From: an uncultured Brevibacillus sp.
Lineage (GTDB): Bacteria; Bacillota; Bacilli; Brevibacillales; Brevibacillaceae
Length of the DNA: 48,085 bases
Assembly (NCBI RefSeq): GCF_947502445.1
Contig: NZ_CANMZW010000044.1
Coordinates: 1-48,085 of the forward strand
Reading direction: 5' to 3'
A program made the translations under genes and the position numbers. The notes beneath the pieces are model-generated. The model saw only the letters and a program-made list of their open reading frames with translations, ran no database searches and had not been told where the DNA came from. This document shows, piece after piece, positions 40,821 to 48,085 of the stretch. Each line of letters starts with the position of its first letter. The first letter of the stretch is position 1.

Positions 40821-41911
40821 TTCAATATGTAGAGCGTCTTGCCCCTAAATCCTTGGCGATGGAAGGGGACAAGATCGGTCTTCATGTAGGGACCCTGCAA
40901 AAAAAGATAAAAAAAGTCATGGTGGCGCTTGATGTGCTTGAATCTGTAGTCGATGAAGCGATTGCAGAAGGCGTGGATCTGATTGTTGCCCATCATGCTG
41001 TTATCTTTCGTCCGCTCAAGCATATTCGCACTGATATGGCAGCAGGACGCGTATATGAAAAGCTGATCAAGCATGATATGGCTGTCTATACGTCACATAC
41101 CAATCTGGACATTGCCGTGGGCGGGATGAATGATTGGCTGGCAGAAGCGATCGGTTTGATGCAGGTGGATGTATTGGATGTTTTGCAGCGAGAAGCTTGG
41201 AAAAAGCTTGTTGTCTTCGTTCCAGCTACACATCGAGAAGCGGTTTTTTCAGCGATGAGTGATTCAGGAGCGGGCCATGTGGGTAATTATAGTCATTGCT
41301 CGTTTCAAATAGAGGGAACAGGAACCTTTGTGCCAGGGGACGGAACCAATCCATACATAGGTGCTCAGGGGAAATTGGAAAAAGTAGAAGAGGTTCGCAT
41401 AGAAATGGTCGTACCTGCTTCCAGGCAGTCTGCGGTAATCAAGGCGATGCTGGCTGCTCACCCGTATGAAGAAGTGGCCTATGACATCATTCCACTGGAG
41501 CAGTCAGGAGCTGCGTATGGGCTTGGACGAATCGGTATCTTGCCTGAACCGATGACTCTTCGGCAAATGGCTGAGATGGTAAAGGAGCGCTTTTCGTTAA
41601 AAGGCGTGCGTGTCGTCGGTGACCTCGATGCTACGGTGAAAAAGGTAGCTGTGGTTGGTGGGGATGGCAGCTCCTATGCATCCAAAGCGATTTTTAAAGG
41701 GGCAGACGTATTTTTAACAGGCGATATTGGCTACCATGTCGCTCATGATGCTCAAGCTGAGGGCTTATCCATCATTGACGCCGGTCACAACATAGAGAAG
41801 ATCATGAAAGAAAAGCTGGCATCCTATTTACAGCAACAATTAAAAGAAAATGGTTATGAAACGGAAGTTATCGCATCGCGGCTGCACACTGATCCGTTCC
41901 AATTTGTGTAA
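40796..41911 (+). CDS. yqfO: Nif3-like dinuclear metal center hexameric protein (YqfO)
   Basis: The 371-residue protein belongs to the Nif3/DUF34 family. Metal-binding motifs are LIVAHHAVIFRPLKHI near residue 65 and GDIGYHVAHDAQAEGLSIIDAGHNIEK near 310. The central insertion (about 130-230; KLVVFVPATHREAVFSAMSDSGAGHVGNYSHCSF) is the PII-like YqfO domain of the longer form. It is often labelled GTP cyclohydrolase type 2, but a role as metallochaperone or metabolite-repair enzyme is more likely and unproven. It starts within trmK. Confidence 0.93.
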   Translation: MLAHGQTVIQYVERLAPKSLAMEGDKIGLHVGTLQKKIKKVMVALDVLESVVDEAIAEGVDLIVAHHAVIFRPLKHIRTDMAAGRVYEKLIKHDMAVYTSHTNLDIAVGGMNDWLAEAIGLMQVDVLDVLQREAWKKLVVFVPATHREAVFSAMSDSGAGHVGNYSHCSFQIEGTGTFVPGDGTNPYIGAQGKLEKVEEVRIEMVVPASRQSAVIKAMLAAHPYEEVAYDIIPLEQSGAAYGLGRIGILPEPMTLRQMAEMVKERFSLKGVRVVGDLDATVKKVAVVGGDGSSYASKAIFKGADVFLTGDIGYHVAHDAQAEGLSIIDAGHNIEKIMKEKLASYLQQQLKENGYETEVIASRLHTDPFQFV

Positions 41912-41958
41912 AAGGCAGAAGAGACCAGCTGCCAGTTGAAGTGTAGGAGGATTTCAAT

Positions 41959-43959
41959 GTGCAAAAACTAATTCGAACGCTTACCTGTGGTCTACTCGTT
42001 GCCACCTTGGTGACCCCCGGCTTTGCCTCAGCAGCTGGGGGCTTTATGCCTTACGGAGATATTAGCAAGCACCATGCGAGAGATTCGATTATCCGTAGTG
42101 TGCAGGCTGGCCTGTTTGCTGCCGGTCCAGGTGTCCCATTGTTCTACCCAAAACGTGATATGACGAGAGCGGAGTTCTTGGCTTTGATTGATCGTCTTTA
42201 TTACGGTGGTCAGTATCAGCTTTACCCGCTTACTTTTTTATCCGAGCATGCGGAATGGACGAGCGGTGAAGGTTTTGATAAACCGTATCTTCCCTATAAA
42301 GACGTCGATCGCCTGACTTGGATGTACAATCCGACTCTACGGATTTCTTATGTTTTGGATAGATTGTATGGACCAAATGCGATCCAGCAGGTGTTTCCAG
42401 GGGAGCAAATGCACCCGAACCAGCCTATCACGCAAGAAGAAGCTGCAAAAATCTTACAAATGTTCGTGATGTCTAGTGACGGAAAGCATGCGTGGGAGGA
42501 TATACGCGAATGGGGCTGGCTGGAAGGGGAAAAAACCGACCGCTTGAAACGTGGCGAAGCTGCCGTGGCCGCTGATCGCTTGATGACCTATCTGGTTCAG
42601 GATACCATCATGCCTTTGCTTGATTATGATGGTCAAAAGTTTCCGATGGTTCCCGAGATTCTGGACGTATTCCCTCTTTTCTCAACCTATACAAATCCCA
42701 AATCGGTAGATGAGGAGAAGTATGTCAATGCGGTAGAGGCGATACGAAATCATGAGGACACGGATGCTACCTTTGAAGATCTGCGAAAACTCGCGAGCAA
42801 TTCATTTGGGAATAAGATTGGTACTCATTTTTATTTGAGCTGGGACCCTAGCACAACATTAGATTTAAATTTGGAAGAAGCGTATAAAGCAATCGATGCC
42901 TACTTTGAGAACAAGATCATTTTGCCTGACACACTTCAGCTCCTGAGCGCCAATGTTTATGATATTGCGCTGCAACTCGGAGGCAAGGATCAGCGTCAGT
43001 ATCAGAAAGTGCTCGAACATTTGCGCGGATACGAAAAGAAGGTAAAACAGGATTCAAAAGAATGGGAGGCACTGGGGATTTATATTGCTGCGCTGGAAGT
43101 AAAGGCGGGACAAATCGATGCTGCGCTTGACCAGTACCGTTTGTTCAACTCTTCTCACGCCGAGGCTTTAATCAATACTACGTACTATTTGATTCAGCAG
43201 GGACGGCTGCAAGAGGCTGAACAACTGGTGGCAAACCAAAAGCCAAAAGCGTCTGATAGCAGAATGACCCAGCTTACCCGCTTGCTAAAGCAGGATATTG
43301 CCTCATTGAAGCAGCAATCCGAAATTGCAACAGATTTAGCTTTTACCTTGAGACGTCTGGATAATTCCGATTCGTATCAGGTAAAGGGAGAAGCCGTGCT
43401 GAGTGGCTTTACTTTCAAATACACGCAGGATATCGATCAGCGAAATAACACCAGCAGAGTTTCTGGCTTTTATCAGTCGCCACAGAAGCTCGTTTCTGAC
43501 AAGCTGGAGACTTATACGGATGGAAAAGAACAAATCCAATATTCGTATGATTCCGATCGTGATAAGTGGGACAAGTATAAAACGAATTCCCTGGATTTTC
43601 TGCACGAGTGGATTGCCAAGCAAAGTGCAAAGGATCGTTTGAATAACCTGCAGGCGCGCTATTACAAGCAAACCTTCGGGAACTACGACATTATTACGGA
43701 GTGGATTCCAGGTCCCGTGCTGGAGGAAAAAGCGAAGCAAGTCTCGACTGGACGTGGAAAAATCAAGAGCGTTCCGCTGTACATGAACAAATATTATATT
43801 GATCGCGATACCGATCAGCTTCTCCAGCATGTGTGGCGTTACGAGGAAATTTACGACAGCGACGAATACGTGGCTTACTCAGGTACAGACAAGTTTGACT
43901 ACCAGCATGCTGGAAAAGTTTCCATTCCAGAAGAGGTTCGGAAAGGAGTGACTCCATGA
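41959..43959 (+). CDS. S-layer homology (SLH) domain protein
   Basis: The 666-residue protein has a signal peptide (about 1-26, cleavage after FASA). It carries three diverged SLH-like segments: FMPYGDISKHHARDSIIRSV to TRAEFLALIDRLY (about 29-82), a second from YLPYKDVDR to EEAAKILQMF, and a weak third around WLEGEKTDRLKRGEAA. SLH domains bind secondary wall polymers, so the protein is probably tethered to the wall. The rest is unfamiliar: a helical region with TPR-like character (about 250-440) and a beta-rich C-terminal part that may resemble outer-surface lipoprotein folds. GTG 41959 follows AGGAGG. It is coupled to the next gene by ATGA. The genus has an S-layer, which fits. Confidence 0.85.
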   Translation: MQKLIRTLTCGLLVATLVTPGFASAAGGFMPYGDISKHHARDSIIRSVQAGLFAAGPGVPLFYPKRDMTRAEFLALIDRLYYGGQYQLYPLTFLSEHAEWTSGEGFDKPYLPYKDVDRLTWMYNPTLRISYVLDRLYGPNAIQQVFPGEQMHPNQPITQEEAAKILQMFVMSSDGKHAWEDIREWGWLEGEKTDRLKRGEAAVAADRLMTYLVQDTIMPLLDYDGQKFPMVPEILDVFPLFSTYTNPKSVDEEKYVNAVEAIRNHEDTDATFEDLRKLASNSFGNKIGTHFYLSWDPSTTLDLNLEEAYKAIDAYFENKIILPDTLQLLSANVYDIALQLGGKDQRQYQKVLEHLRGYEKKVKQDSKEWEALGIYIAALEVKAGQIDAALDQYRLFNSSHAEALINTTYYLIQQGRLQEAEQLVANQKPKASDSRMTQLTRLLKQDIASLKQQSEIATDLAFTLRRLDNSDSYQVKGEAVLSGFTFKYTQDIDQRNNTSRVSGFYQSPQKLVSDKLETYTDGKEQIQYSYDSDRDKWDKYKTNSLDFLHEWIAKQSAKDRLNNLQARYYKQTFGNYDIITEWIPGPVLEEKAKQVSTGRGKIKSVPLYMNKYYIDRDTDQLLQHVWRYEEIYDSDEYVAYSGTDKFDYQHAGKVSIPEEVRKGVTP

Positions 43960-45452
43960 AGCGCATAACTCATTGGTTACTCGCCGCATTTTTATTGTTA
44001 ACTGCTGTACCTGTACAGGCAGCAAGTAATCCATATGCAGAAACGGAAGAAGTTTTTTGGCATATCATGGAGAGTCATTTGAGCAAGCCGTCAGCGAATC
44101 AGCTGGTAAAAGGTGCTCTGGAGGCTGTCAGCAAGCAGGCTGAACAAGAGAAGAAGCTAAACCTGACTGTATCGCCAGAGGATGATACGTTGCCGGAATT
44201 GGAACAGCGACTCCTCGAGTGGCAGAAAAAAGGTGGCTGGGATGCAACTATTGTTCGGACATGGGCGATCGATGGCATGCTATCGACGCTAGATGATCCG
44301 CATAGCATCTTTTTTACCACTGATGAGCTTCGCTTGTTTCAATCTGATGTTGAGAATCAATTCGTCGGGTTTGGATTTCGCCTCCGTCTCCAAAACGACG
44401 CCTTGATCATTCGAGAAATCGTACCGAATTCTCCAGCAGCTGCATCTGTTTTGAAGCGGGGCGACCAGTTGCTCAAAGTTGATCAGTACTCACTCGTCGG
44501 AAAAAGCTTTGAGGAAGCTTACGCCTATTTAAAGGGCAACGAAGGAAGCGAAGCCGCGATTACTGTGTATCGTCCATCCGAGTCGCGCGAATTCGTGGTG
44601 AAGCTCAAGCGGGCAATGATGACCCTACCTGAGGCAGAAGGTCAGCTCTTTGCAAAAGGGGGAGTCGGGTATATCAAGCTCGAAACCTTTGGTTCAGAAG
44701 GGGCGCTCCAATTTAGAGACAAGCTGGAGGAGTTTAAGCGCTCTGGCAAGCTGATGAATGGTTTGATCGTAGACCTGCGCGATAACGGTGGGGGCTATTT
44801 GTCCTCAGCACGTGACATCGCCAGTCTGTTCATGGAGGATGGACTCTTGATGTATACCACCAATCGTAACGGCGTCGAGGTAGAGACGTGGGTGCGAAAC
44901 GGACGGGATATTGGGATTCCGGTCCTCATCCTGGTAAATGGCGGCACGGCATCTGCTTCTGAGCTGTTGTCAGGTGCCTTGCGTGATCATGGTATCGCGA
45001 AGCTGGTTGGGACCAAGACGTACGGAAAAGGCAGTGCGCAGCAAGTGATTCCGCTGTCGGAAGGGGATGCCCTCAAGCTAACACTGAATGAGTATTTTAC
45101 TCCGAAGCACACTGTAGTAAATCATATTGGCCTTACGCCAGACATGATCGTGGAGGATTATGCGGCTCAGGTTGTCGAAGCGCTGCATGCTCTTCAGATA
45201 CCTACGTGGGAATTAAGTGACGAAGACGGGGACACGGTGATTAATGGCATTCCATTCCCGACCGTCGATCCGTTGTTTAAGCAGACCGAGGGTGGCTTGC
45301 AAATACGTGCACAAGTATTGGCTCACCTTTTAGGTGACACGACGATAACAGAGAAGGGTTATATTTCGCTGGCACCTTATTTGGAAAAGCATAGAACGTT
45401 AAAGCTCATGAGTACAAATGGCGTTCGTACACTGAGCTACAGCAAGCCGTAG
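43956..45452 (+). CDS. S41 family C-terminal processing peptidase
   Basis: This 498-residue secreted protease starts with a signal peptide (MKRITHWLLAAFLLLTAVPV). It contains a helical N-terminal cap, a PDZ domain (about 130-210; VENQFVGFGFRLRL...GDQLLKVDQYSL) and the S41 core with LIVDLRDNGGGYL. The catalytic pair is Ser333 in GGTASASELL and Lys358 in KTYGKGSAQQV, with the 25-residue spacing known for CtpA. GGAAAGGAG precedes ATG 43956, which overlaps the SLH gene stop. Its natural partner is likely the SLH protein or another wall protein. Confidence 0.9.
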   Translation: MKRITHWLLAAFLLLTAVPVQAASNPYAETEEVFWHIMESHLSKPSANQLVKGALEAVSKQAEQEKKLNLTVSPEDDTLPELEQRLLEWQKKGGWDATIVRTWAIDGMLSTLDDPHSIFFTTDELRLFQSDVENQFVGFGFRLRLQNDALIIREIVPNSPAAASVLKRGDQLLKVDQYSLVGKSFEEAYAYLKGNEGSEAAITVYRPSESREFVVKLKRAMMTLPEAEGQLFAKGGVGYIKLETFGSEGALQFRDKLEEFKRSGKLMNGLIVDLRDNGGGYLSSARDIASLFMEDGLLMYTTNRNGVEVETWVRNGRDIGIPVLILVNGGTASASELLSGALRDHGIAKLVGTKTYGKGSAQQVIPLSEGDALKLTLNEYFTPKHTVVNHIGLTPDMIVEDYAAQVVEALHALQIPTWELSDEDGDTVINGIPFPTVDPLFKQTEGGLQIRAQVLAHLLGDTTITEKGYISLAPYLEKHRTLKLMSTNGVRTLSYSKP

Positions 45453-45460
45453 TAGGAGAT

Positions 45461-45500
45461 AGCCCCTTTTGCAAGTTGTTTGCAGGAGGGGCTTTTCTAT
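45461..45500 (+). terminator. Rho-independent terminator after the S41 peptidase
   Basis: A 14-base stem (45461-45474 with 45480-45493, two G-T pairs) with a five-base loop is followed by TTTTC. Confidence 0.88.
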
Positions 45501-45576
45501 TTGGGTGCATATCTGTCCTGCAACAATCGAATACTAACAGGTACTATTACCATGACGGACGAAGGATGGCAGACGG

Positions 45577-47061
45577 ATGAAAAAGGTAATTCTTTTCCTG
45601 ATCGACTCTATGATGCCAGACGTGCTGGAGCGATGCATCGCTGCGAAGAAAGCCCCCGGCTTGCAGTTTTTGATGGAACGAAGTCAATACATCCCTGATT
45701 GTGTAACTGTTTTTCCGACGATGACCGCGTCGATTGACTGTTCATTGATTACCGGTGTATATCCTGACGTGCACAAGATTCCAGGTCTTGTTTGGTATGA
45801 CACGGAGACAAAGCAAATGATTAACTATATTAATGGAGCGATCCCAGTCCAGAAAATGGGGATTACGAGCTGTGCGAGCAATGTGCTTTTTGATTTGAAT
45901 GAACGACATTTGAGCAAAAATGTAAAAACGATCCACGAGGTGCTGGAAGAAAATGACCTCGTCTCTGGTTCCATTAACGTAATTGCTCACCGCGGACATA
46001 AAAAGCATAAGGTACATATGCCCCCTATGCTTGATGCAATCACCTCTTTTCAATTGCGGGAAAAAGTCAGTGGTCCCACGCTAATGAGCTTGGGGACTTT
46101 GGTTCACCCACAGCTGTTTCGCTCTGTCACATGGGATATGTCACAAACCGTACTGAAAGGATATGGGATCAATGATGCTTATGCCATTGATCTGTTGATA
46201 GAGGTGATTCGCAGCGGCAAGCAGCCTCATTTTACGCTGGTGTACTTGCCTGAAAATGACCATAAGCTACATAAATCACCGCGGGATGCCGTTTCGCATT
46301 TAGCGGATGTAGACAGGGAGCTGGTCCGTTTTTTAGACAGCTTCTCGTCTTGGGAACAAATGCTGGAGAGAAATGTGTGCATCCTGATCAGTGACCATGG
46401 GCAAACCGTCATTGGTGAAGGAGAAGAGCATAATATCTCCTTGAATCATTTGCTTTCCGGATTTTCGATTCACGCTCTTGGCAAAGCGGTTACGCCAGAT
46501 GTGGATGTGGTCATTTGCAATAATGAGCGAATGTCGTACTTGTACGCAAAAGATGCAAATACGCTGCACAAGATTGTAGAAGCGGTGACTGTGGATGAAC
46601 GGATTGACTTGATTGCGTGGAGAGAAAACGAAAAAGTCATCGTGCGCCGGGGTGGATCGACAGAGTCGCTGCACTTTTGGCGCGATGGAATATACCCAGA
46701 TGCATATGGTTCGACATGGGGAATAGAGGGAGACGTATCTGTGCTAGATGTGCATTTCGACGGGGAGCAGCTTCATTTCGATACGTACCCAGATGCGTTT
46801 TCCCGCTTATATGGAGCTTTGTTTTCGCAAAGTGGCGACGTAGTCGTGATTACTGCAGCAAAAGGCTACGAAATTTTATCGGAGAGTGCTCCCACTCATC
46901 TAGGCGGAGGCAGTCATGGATCTTTGCACAAACAGGATTCCCTTATCCCGTTGCTGATTGCAGGAGCAGCACACCAGTTTAAACTGCCGGCAAGGCTTAT
47001 TGATGTCAAAGACTTTATTCTCCGTGAGCTGGGGATTGCAGCAGTTCCAGGTCAGCGATAA
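45577..47061 (+). CDS. alkaline phosphatase family protein (phosphodiesterase type)
   Basis: The 494-residue protein belongs to the type I phosphodiesterase/nucleotide pyrophosphatase group of the alkaline phosphatase superfamily. Metal and nucleophile motifs are VILFLIDSMMPD (Asp10), VFPTMTASIDCSLITGVYP (the threonine before MTAS is the probable nucleophile), YLPENDHKLHKSP (Asp/His), ISDHGQT (Asp-His) and GGGSHGSLHKQDSLIPLLIAG (His). No signal peptide is evident, so it may act in the cytoplasm. The substrate cannot be given. A GGATGG-type sequence is the only ribosome site and is weak. Its 3' end overlaps the convergent endonuclease gene by 47 bases. Confidence 0.85.
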   Translation: MKKVILFLIDSMMPDVLERCIAAKKAPGLQFLMERSQYIPDCVTVFPTMTASIDCSLITGVYPDVHKIPGLVWYDTETKQMINYINGAIPVQKMGITSCASNVLFDLNERHLSKNVKTIHEVLEENDLVSGSINVIAHRGHKKHKVHMPPMLDAITSFQLREKVSGPTLMSLGTLVHPQLFRSVTWDMSQTVLKGYGINDAYAIDLLIEVIRSGKQPHFTLVYLPENDHKLHKSPRDAVSHLADVDRELVRFLDSFSSWEQMLERNVCILISDHGQTVIGEGEEHNISLNHLLSGFSIHALGKAVTPDVDVVICNNERMSYLYAKDANTLHKIVEAVTVDERIDLIAWRENEKVIVRRGGSTESLHFWRDGIYPDAYGSTWGIEGDVSVLDVHFDGEQLHFDTYPDAFSRLYGALFSQSGDVVVITAAKGYEILSESAPTHLGGGSHGSLHKQDSLIPLLIAGAAHQFKLPARLIDVKDFILRELGIAAVPGQR

Positions 47062-47698
47062 CGGGTACGTGATCAGACCAAGGGGCATTGGATAGAGAGT
47101 AGCTGCGGACATGCCAATGGGAAGACGCAAAAATATAATCGAGCCGGCGGCGAAAGGCGGGAAGGGTAGACCTTCGCTCTTTGCCTTTTATTTTGGCACA
47201 ATCGGCAAGGAGAGGCGCGAATGATACAAAGGGCGCATTGAAGTCTCCCAGGAGCAAGAGGGGAATGGAGGAGTGCCCCTGAGCCAGTGCAGTCAAAAGA
47301 TTCAACTGCGCCGTACGGCTCGTCTGGTTGAGACTGCAATGTGTAACCCAAACAGCAATCTCTTTTTCCTGCCAAGTAAGCATGCTTTGAAGCAAGGTTC
47401 GTTTCTCTTTTTTTGCTGGAAGGTACAGGCTTGATGTGTTTATACAAGGGAGTCTGGTTAACAGTGCATTCCCGTATTGTCCGTCACTTATCGGGATTGA
47501 GGGGGAAAAGGCTAGTTGATAGCCTAATTGATCTGCTAAAAAACTCGCTTGGTACCCGTATTTGCTGTTTTGATGGACTTCCTGCAAGCCGATTACGTCC
47601 GGCGCCAGGTCTTTTAATGTATCTGCCATCTGCTGCAATCTCTTTCTCCACCATAAATCTCGTCCACTATGGATGTTGTAGGTTACGATTCTTATCAT
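47015..47698 (-). CDS. endonuclease/exonuclease/phosphatase family protein
   Basis: The 227-residue protein has all EEP motifs: VTYNIHSG with the metal-binding Asn8, VIGLQEVH with the catalytic glutamate, LLLLGDFNAP with Asp and Asn, and APWSDHVPVIADL with the final Asp-His. Members cleave phosphodiesters in DNA, inositol lipids or sphingomyelin, or act as diesterases. The lack of a signal peptide argues against a secreted sphingomyelinase. The start at 47696-47698 has only a weak purine stretch upstream. The last 15 codons overlap the convergent phosphatase gene on the other strand. Confidence 0.85.
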   Translation of the reverse strand: MIRIVTYNIHSGRDLWWRKRLQQMADTLKDLAPDVIGLQEVHQNSKYGYQASFLADQLGYQLAFSPSIPISDGQYGNALLTRLPCINTSSLYLPAKKEKRTLLQSMLTWQEKEIAVWVTHCSLNQTSRTAQLNLLTALAQGHSSIPLLLLGDFNAPFVSFAPLLADCAKIKGKERRSTLPAFRRRLDYIFASSHWHVRSYSLSNAPWSDHVPVIADLELLQSPAHGE

Positions 47699-47861
47699 CG
47701 CTTTGTATTTTCCTTTTTATCTGGCATCATTGCTTCTTTGTTAGTATGGTCTGTTTTTCCAGTTGCTCAATCACTTTTGGTTGTGGTATATTCCTAAGTC
47801 CCAGTGCATGCACTGTGGTACATGAAAAAAGATTTATGCGTAACTTATTTATAATTTCCTG
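47699..47861. other. non-coding region upstream of the rRNA promoter
   Basis: No gene is evident between the divergent endonuclease start and the rRNA promoter. It holds a 14-base perfect palindrome at 47802-47815 and AT-rich stretches that could serve as an UP element (47825-47860). A TATAAT at 47850-47855 lacks a good -35. Confidence 0.5.
47802..47815. repeat. 14-base perfect palindrome
   Basis: CAGTGCATGCACTG reads the same on both strands. It lies about 47 bases upstream of the rRNA -35, a place where a regulatory protein could bind. No known box comes to mind. Confidence 0.6.
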
Positions 47862-47890
47862 TTGCAATTATTTTTAGCCTATGCTATATT
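47862..47890 (+). promoter_or_regulatory. rRNA operon promoter
   Basis: TTGCAA (47862-47867) and TATATT (47885-47890) are 17 bases apart; TGC before the -10 makes it an extended -10. It lies about 120 bases upstream of mature 16S rRNA, as expected for an rrn promoter. Confidence 0.75.
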
Positions 47891-48011
47891 AAAAAACGTC
47901 GCCTCTAGTTGAAGCGACTGCAAATTGAAAGATATGTTCTTTGAAAACCGGATAGAAACAATCTGTGAAAATAAGCTTGTGTTTAACTTGAAGTCAGATT
48001 CATTTTCCACT
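47891..48011 (+). promoter_or_regulatory. 16S rRNA leader with boxA
   Basis: The leader holds a GTCGC/GCGAC hairpin (47898-47922) and TGTTCTTTGAAAA at 47935-47947, which matches the boxA element bound by NusB-NusE for rRNA antitermination. The remainder to 48011 should be removed in processing. Confidence 0.75.
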
Positions 48012-48085
48012 TTATTGGAGAGTTTGATCCTGGCTCAGGACGAACGCTGGCGGCGTGCCTAATACATGCAAGTCGAGCGAGTCTC
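48012..48085 (+). rRNA. rrs: 16S ribosomal RNA, 5' partial
   Basis: AGAGTTTGATCCTGGCTCAG begins at 48019, which is E. coli position 8, so the mature 5' end is near 48012. The gene runs off the window after 74 bases. The variable sequence after ATACATGCAAGTCGA is GCGAGTCTC, a form I associate with Brevibacillus. Confidence 0.97.

Noticed and set aside
45480..45698. 72-codon plus-strand frame before the phosphatase-family gene
   Set aside because: It begins inside the terminator hairpin of the S41 peptidase gene and overlaps the true gene out of frame.
47413..47877. 154-codon plus-strand frame before the rRNA promoter
   Set aside because: Its first half is antisense to the endonuclease-family gene and it ends in the promoter; composition is not protein-like.
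1..48085. CRISPR arrays, insertion sequences, prophage genes, tRNA genes
   Set aside because: I looked for regular repeats with spacers, terminal inverted repeats with transposase genes, phage-type proteins and tRNA-like cloverleaf sequences and recognised none.

Overview
The window is a chromosomal core region of a Gram-positive, endospore-forming Firmicute, most probably Brevibacillus. The last 74 bases are the 5' end of a 16S rRNA gene, and its first variable stretch (GCGAGTCTC after the ATACATGCAAGTCGA segment) is the form I remember from Brevibacillus. Gene order (hemW-hrcA-grpE-dnaK-dnaJ-prmA-rsmE-mtaB; floA...yqfC-yqfD-phoH-ybeY-dgkA-cdd-era-yqzL-recO; glyQ-glyS-ccpN-yqfL-dnaG-sigA; trmK-yqfO) is that of Bacillus/Paenibacillus relatives. 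AGGAGG-type ribosome binding sites and frequent TTG/GTG starts fit as well.

Layout. 1-10.8 kb: a class I heat-shock cluster behind a perfect CIRCE operator, running into ribosome and tRNA modification genes, a Nudix hydrolase and deoC. 10.8-15.1 kb: accessory and transport genes (LrgA/LrgB pair, a short Na/Pi cotransporter on the minus strand, a PUA-domain rRNA methyltransferase, two small minus-strand genes). 15.3-18.5 kb: cell-wall precursor genes ddl (+) and murF (-) around a histidine phosphatase. 18.7-29.2 kb: HIT protein, rpsU-yqeY, an NfeD/flotillin membrane module, a small HTH gene, sporulation genes yqfC-yqfD, then phoH-ybeY-dgkA-cdd-era-yqzL-recO with tight or overlapping junctions. 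29.2-37.4 kb: a glycine T-box with glyQS, the catabolite regulator ccpN with a PEP-synthase/PPDK regulatory protein, dnaG and sigA. 37.4-48.0 kb: membrane proteins of unknown role, an acyl-CoA dehydrogenase with a possible FadR-type operator, trmK-yqfO, an SLH-domain protein coupled to a C-terminal processing protease, an alkaline-phosphatase-superfamily protein, a convergent endonuclease/exonuclease/phosphatase-family gene, and an rRNA promoter with leader.

Most genes are housekeeping. There is no CRISPR array, insertion sequence, prophage gene or tRNA that I can recognise, and no clear block of foreign base composition. I did not find a convincing new multi-gene system. The points most worth following are regulatory (FadR-like box, separate dnaJ promoter and terminator, palindrome upstream of the rRNA promoter, hemW leader hairpin) and some unassigned genes: the 168-residue membrane protein and the HTH protein between floA and yqfC, the SLH/protease pair, the zinc-ribbon-like minus-strand gene, and the 309- and 54-residue membrane proteins.
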